Of a stretch of DNA of 17,713 nucleotides, positions 15,458 to 17,713 are shown piece by piece (within the stretch, counting starts at the first letter, position 1; every line of letters starts with the position of its first letter). A program made the translations under genes and the position numbers. This stretch comes from JAUVZL01 sp965603515 (lineage in GTDB: Bacteria; Hydrothermota; Tepidihabitantia; SM23-42): the NCBI GenBank assembly GCA_965603515.1, contig CBFDDH010000043.1, positions 1 through 17,713 on the forward strand. Reading direction: 5' to 3'. The notes under the pieces are model-generated. The model was not told where the DNA came from, made no database searches, and worked only from the letters and a program-made list of their open reading frames with translations.

Positions 15458-16516
15458 TTACCATGCCGTAGCTTTTACCGCAATTTCAACAAGTTGCTGC
15501 CTTACTTCATGCATGAGTTCCGAACGCACTTGCGGGTGCACTGCATTAGTAAGAAATACCATGATCCTGTCCTTGACCGGGTCAATAAGACACATAGTTC
15601 CGGTAAACCCGCTGTGATAGAAAGATCGGCTTGAAACAAGACCAGGAAACGGGTCTACTATCCAACCAAGTCCGCGTTTTTCTTTACCGCCACTTTGAGC
15701 CCGTATCATCATCTTCACAGTTTTCATATTGACTATACTGCCGGCAATAAACATACGTACGAGTTTTGCCAATTCCTGAGCAGTCGAGAAAAGGCCGGCA
15801 TTACCTGACACACCATTAAAACAGTAGAATGAATTCCCGTCATGGACTTCACCCTTGAGCACGTAGTTACGCCACTTAATTCGCTTGGTTTTACCATACT
15901 GTGCAGCCATCTGCTCTTCATACTTATTACCGAATTCAGTAGCCGCAACGTTTTTCTTCTTGATTGGACCAAACATTGTATTGCTCAACCCCAGGGGTCT
16001 GAAGATATGCTTTTTACAGAAACTATCGAGACGCAGGCTTGTTATTTTCTCTACGATCATACCTAAGAGTATATAACCAAGGCAAGAATAGACAACCCCA
16101 TTGCACTTGCTTTTTGCGGTCGCCAAATACTGTAAGCGTTCTTCTTTTGGTAGCAGATAGAGCGGAAACCAAGCTGGTAACCCTGCAGTATGGGTAAGAA
16201 GCTGCTTGATTGTCTTTTTCCCGGTAGCGCGGGATGAAATCATCGGTAGAAATGTTGCTACCTTATCATTTAGCCTCAGTTGTTTTTTTTCATAAAGAAG
16301 CATTATCGAAAGAGCAGTAGCTAACGGTTTGGTTATTGAGGCAAGATCAAACACCGTGTTCTTATTGATTTTTGCTTTGCCAGGGATCAACTGTGCAAAA
16401 CCATGGGCTTCAAAAAACAAGGTTTTTTTACTGGAACCAACCCAGCATACGATACCGGGGATCTTCTTCTCTGAAGTACAGGTGCTGAGGTACTTATCTA
16501 ATCGTTGGAAAGACAC
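15458..16516 (-). CDS. Beta-lactamase-fold serine hydrolase (AmiE/YbbE-like), probable muropeptide enzyme
   Basis: A 352-residue class C beta-lactamase/penicillin-binding-protein-like hydrolase. Seen: the nucleophile motif SITK (Ser60, Lys63), LLTHTAGLP (107-115), the second motif as YSC (Tyr143-Ser144-Cys145, where class C enzymes have YxN), GEVHDGNS (222-229), GVSGNAGLFST (235-245) and the third motif HSG (301-303) in place of KTG. The GEVHD...GLFST blocks recall the Bacillus subtilis YbbE/AmiE group, reported as an N-acetylmuramyl-L-alanine amidase in muropeptide recycling. No signal peptide is evident, so a cytoplasmic role is plausible, unlike true secreted beta-lactamases. The start ATG at 16516 lies 19 bp inside the end of the kinase gene, so the genes are coupled. 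Its neighbours (sugar kinase, nucleotidyltransferase) support cell-wall sugar salvage. An esterase or D-Ala carboxypeptidase activity is the alternative. Confidence 0.85.
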   Translation of the reverse strand: MSFQRLDKYLSTCTSEKKIPGIVCWVGSSKKTLFFEAHGFAQLIPGKAKINKNTVFDLASITKPLATALSIMLLYEKKQLRLNDKVATFLPMISSRATGKKTIKQLLTHTAGLPAWFPLYLLPKEERLQYLATAKSKCNGVVYSCLGYILLGMIVEKITSLRLDSFCKKHIFRPLGLSNTMFGPIKKKNVAATEFGNKYEEQMAAQYGKTKRIKWRNYVLKGEVHDGNSFYCFNGVSGNAGLFSTAQELAKLVRMFIAGSIVNMKTVKMMIRAQSGGKEKRGLGWIVDPFPGLVSSRSFYHSGFTGTMCLIDPVKDRIMVFLTNAVHPQVRSELMHEVRQQLVEIAVKATAW

Positions 16517-17433
16517 GCTTCAGTGACCTGCGCGCTCATCACGCAATCATAGAGTTCTTGATAATCTGTCTTTTCCAAACCCGCTCGAAGTAATTCCAAA
16601 CCCCTTGGGATATATTCTTTAAAACGCACCTTATCTTTGTTCAACCACAAATTGGCGAATGCGCCAAGGGCTTGCATGTTTCTTTGCAGAGCAGTCAATG
16701 CATAAGCGTACAAAAACTGCCGCTTTTTGAATTTGATGTGTTTTTTCTTAAGGCACTCAAAGTAATACTCGAATAGTTTCTTCTCCATCTTTGGCGCAAT
16801 ATTCACGTAGCTATCCCTCAATAGTGCGGCCAAATCATATGTGAGCGGACCTATCCGGGCAGCCTGATAATCAATGATCTTGGCTTTACGGTCTTTTATG
16901 AAAATATTCTGGGACTGGTAATCTCGATGCATGAGGAAATTGCTCCACGGCTGTACAGCTTTCAGTAATTCTTTAGTGAGTTCCTCAAAATCCGCGTCAA
17001 GCTTCTTTATATTTTTCCGTGGAACATTACAGCATTGACCGAGAAAATGTTTTTTGAAGTACTGCTGCTCCCATGTGATATGTTCCTTGTCATAGTGGTC
17101 CTTAATAGGTGCATCATCATAACCGTCAACTTGAAGTTTCACAAGCGCTTTAATTGCAGCACGATAGTGTGAGATAAGGCTTCTGCGCTTCCTTGATAAT
17201 TTGTATAAAGAATCATTACCCAAATCTTCCATGAGTATAAGACTCGATTCTTCCTCTACCCAGTGTATTTCCGGAACGCTAATCCCCTTGCTAAAAAGAT
17301 GCTTCTGCATTTTCAAATGATGCTTAAGGTCATTATCCCAGAGTAATATATAGGATTTATTACCCTTTTTGCAGCGGTAGCAAATCCTATCCGAGCCACC
17401 GATCCCTATTTTCTCGATAATTTTATATTCCAT
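16498..17433 (-). CDS. Aminoglycoside phosphotransferase-family sugar kinase, AmgK-like
   Basis: A 311-residue APH/choline-kinase-fold phosphotransferase. Seen: an N-terminal nucleotide-binding lobe with ILMEDLGNDSLYKL (66-79), the catalytic loop MHRDYQSQNIF (168-178; catalytic Asp171, Asn176) and the metal-binding IIDYQAARIGPLTYDLAALL (186-205; Asp188). The HRDYQSQN and DYQAARIGPLTYDLAALLRD text closely matches AmgK, the anomeric N-acetylmuramate/N-acetylglucosamine kinase that bypasses de novo UDP-MurNAc synthesis. The start ATG at 17433 has a good GAGGGAG ribosome site and lies inside the last codons of a nucleotidyltransferase gene (11-bp overlap), matching the amgK-murU pairing of Pseudomonas. 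The start of the serine hydrolase overlaps its end by 19 bp. Six cysteines, including the pair C134-C135, are notable but unexplained. The substrate is inferred from motif and context; another sugar-1-kinase role is possible. Confidence 0.82.
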   Translation of the reverse strand: MEYKIIEKIGIGGSDRICYRCKKGNKSYILLWDNDLKHHLKMQKHLFSKGISVPEIHWVEEESSLILMEDLGNDSLYKLSRKRRSLISHYRAAIKALVKLQVDGYDDAPIKDHYDKEHITWEQQYFKKHFLGQCCNVPRKNIKKLDADFEELTKELLKAVQPWSNFLMHRDYQSQNIFIKDRKAKIIDYQAARIGPLTYDLAALLRDSYVNIAPKMEKKLFEYYFECLKKKHIKFKKRQFLYAYALTALQRNMQALGAFANLWLNKDKVRFKEYIPRGLELLRAGLEKTDYQELYDCVMSAQVTEACLSND

Positions 17434-17713
17434 TTATCTCCCTCTCCATTCCATGGTTGATCTCAATACAGAACACATCCGACAACAGGCAATTCGAGTA
17501 TTCCCCGTCTTGAATTGCGTTGTTGCCAAAAACAACCGTATTGGTCAATCTTACATGATCAGATATTATGCAATTAGGACCAATACTTACAAAACCATCT
17601 AGAGCTGTAGTTCTAACCTGGCTTGTCGGGTCTATGTAGAAAGATGAATCAAAACCATGTCCACCAAGGACGACTTTATCAATGAGTAAATCATAGTGGA
17701 TCTGCCAATATGT
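17423..17713 (-). CDS. Sugar nucleotidyltransferase, C-terminal fragment (MurU or NDP-sugar pyrophosphorylase-like)
   Basis: An open frame enters from the right edge of the window and continues for 96 residues to a TAA at 17423-17425. The fragment starts TYWQIHYDLLIDKVVLGGHG and continues into a left-handed beta-helix-like C-terminal domain with hexapeptide-type text: YIDPTSQVR, GFVSIGPNCIISDHVRL, NTVVFGNNAIQDGEY. Such tails are found on nucleotidyltransferases that make NDP-sugars (mannose-1-phosphate guanylyltransferase and glucose-1-phosphate uridylyl/thymidylyltransferase relatives). The catalytic N-terminal domain lies outside the window. The reading frame overlaps the kinase start by 11 bp, so the two products are probably consecutive enzymes: the kinase makes the sugar-1-phosphate and this protein makes the nucleotide sugar. 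Classical MurU lacks such a tail, so the exact specificity is open. Confidence 0.75.
   Translation of the reverse strand, partial: TYWQIHYDLLIDKVVLGGHGFDSSFYIDPTSQVRTTALDGFVSIGPNCIISDHVRLTNTVVFGNNAIQDGEYSNCLLSDVFCIEINHGMEREINGI

Overview
This window comes from a bacterial chromosome of moderate, somewhat AT-rich composition. It is densely coded and nearly all on the minus strand. The envelope-related content suggests a diderm (Gram-negative) bacterium: a type IV pilus motor cluster, a Bacteroides-like serine palmitoyltransferase, muropeptide-recycling-type enzymes and an HtrA protease. The mix of genes, and the short degenerate repeats in the few real intergenic gaps, remind me of uncultured FCB-like lineages such as candidate division WOR-3. 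That placement is a low-confidence inference; no rRNA or marker gene here fixes it.

Reading in the direction of transcription, from the right end leftward, there are four units. (A) 17713-15458, minus: the C-terminal end of a sugar nucleotidyltransferase, an AmgK-like sugar kinase and a beta-lactamase-fold serine hydrolase. Adjacent reading frames overlap, and together they look like a cell-wall sugar salvage operon. (B) 15064-15456, plus: a small YfiM/DUF2279-like membrane protein that ends one base from the serine hydrolase stop. (C) 14968-7595, minus: a type IV pilus block with two tandem PilB-type extension ATPases, then PilT, PilC and a PilS-like histidine kinase. Units B and C diverge from a 95-bp gap holding two back-to-back sigma70-type promoters. 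The -35 boxes form an inverted repeat, and both transcripts appear almost or completely leaderless. (D) 7138-101, minus: truA, an HtrA/DegP-type protease, purB, a serine palmitoyltransferase-like enzyme overlapping a GNAT-like acyltransferase, and an isocitrate dehydrogenase-like enzyme.

A non-coding mosaic of small hairpins and short direct repeats (about 7139-7594) separates units C and D. It lies where a PilS gene would usually be followed by pilR and then pilA; neither is present.

The points most worth a second look are these. The spt/acyltransferase pair could be a bacterial ceramide-forming module. The two PilB paralogues differ in the glycines of the N-terminal c-di-GMP-binding (MshEN) motif. 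The divergent promoters are nearly leaderless. The hairpin array replaces the expected pilR region. The overlapping three-gene cluster is probably for MurNAc recycling.
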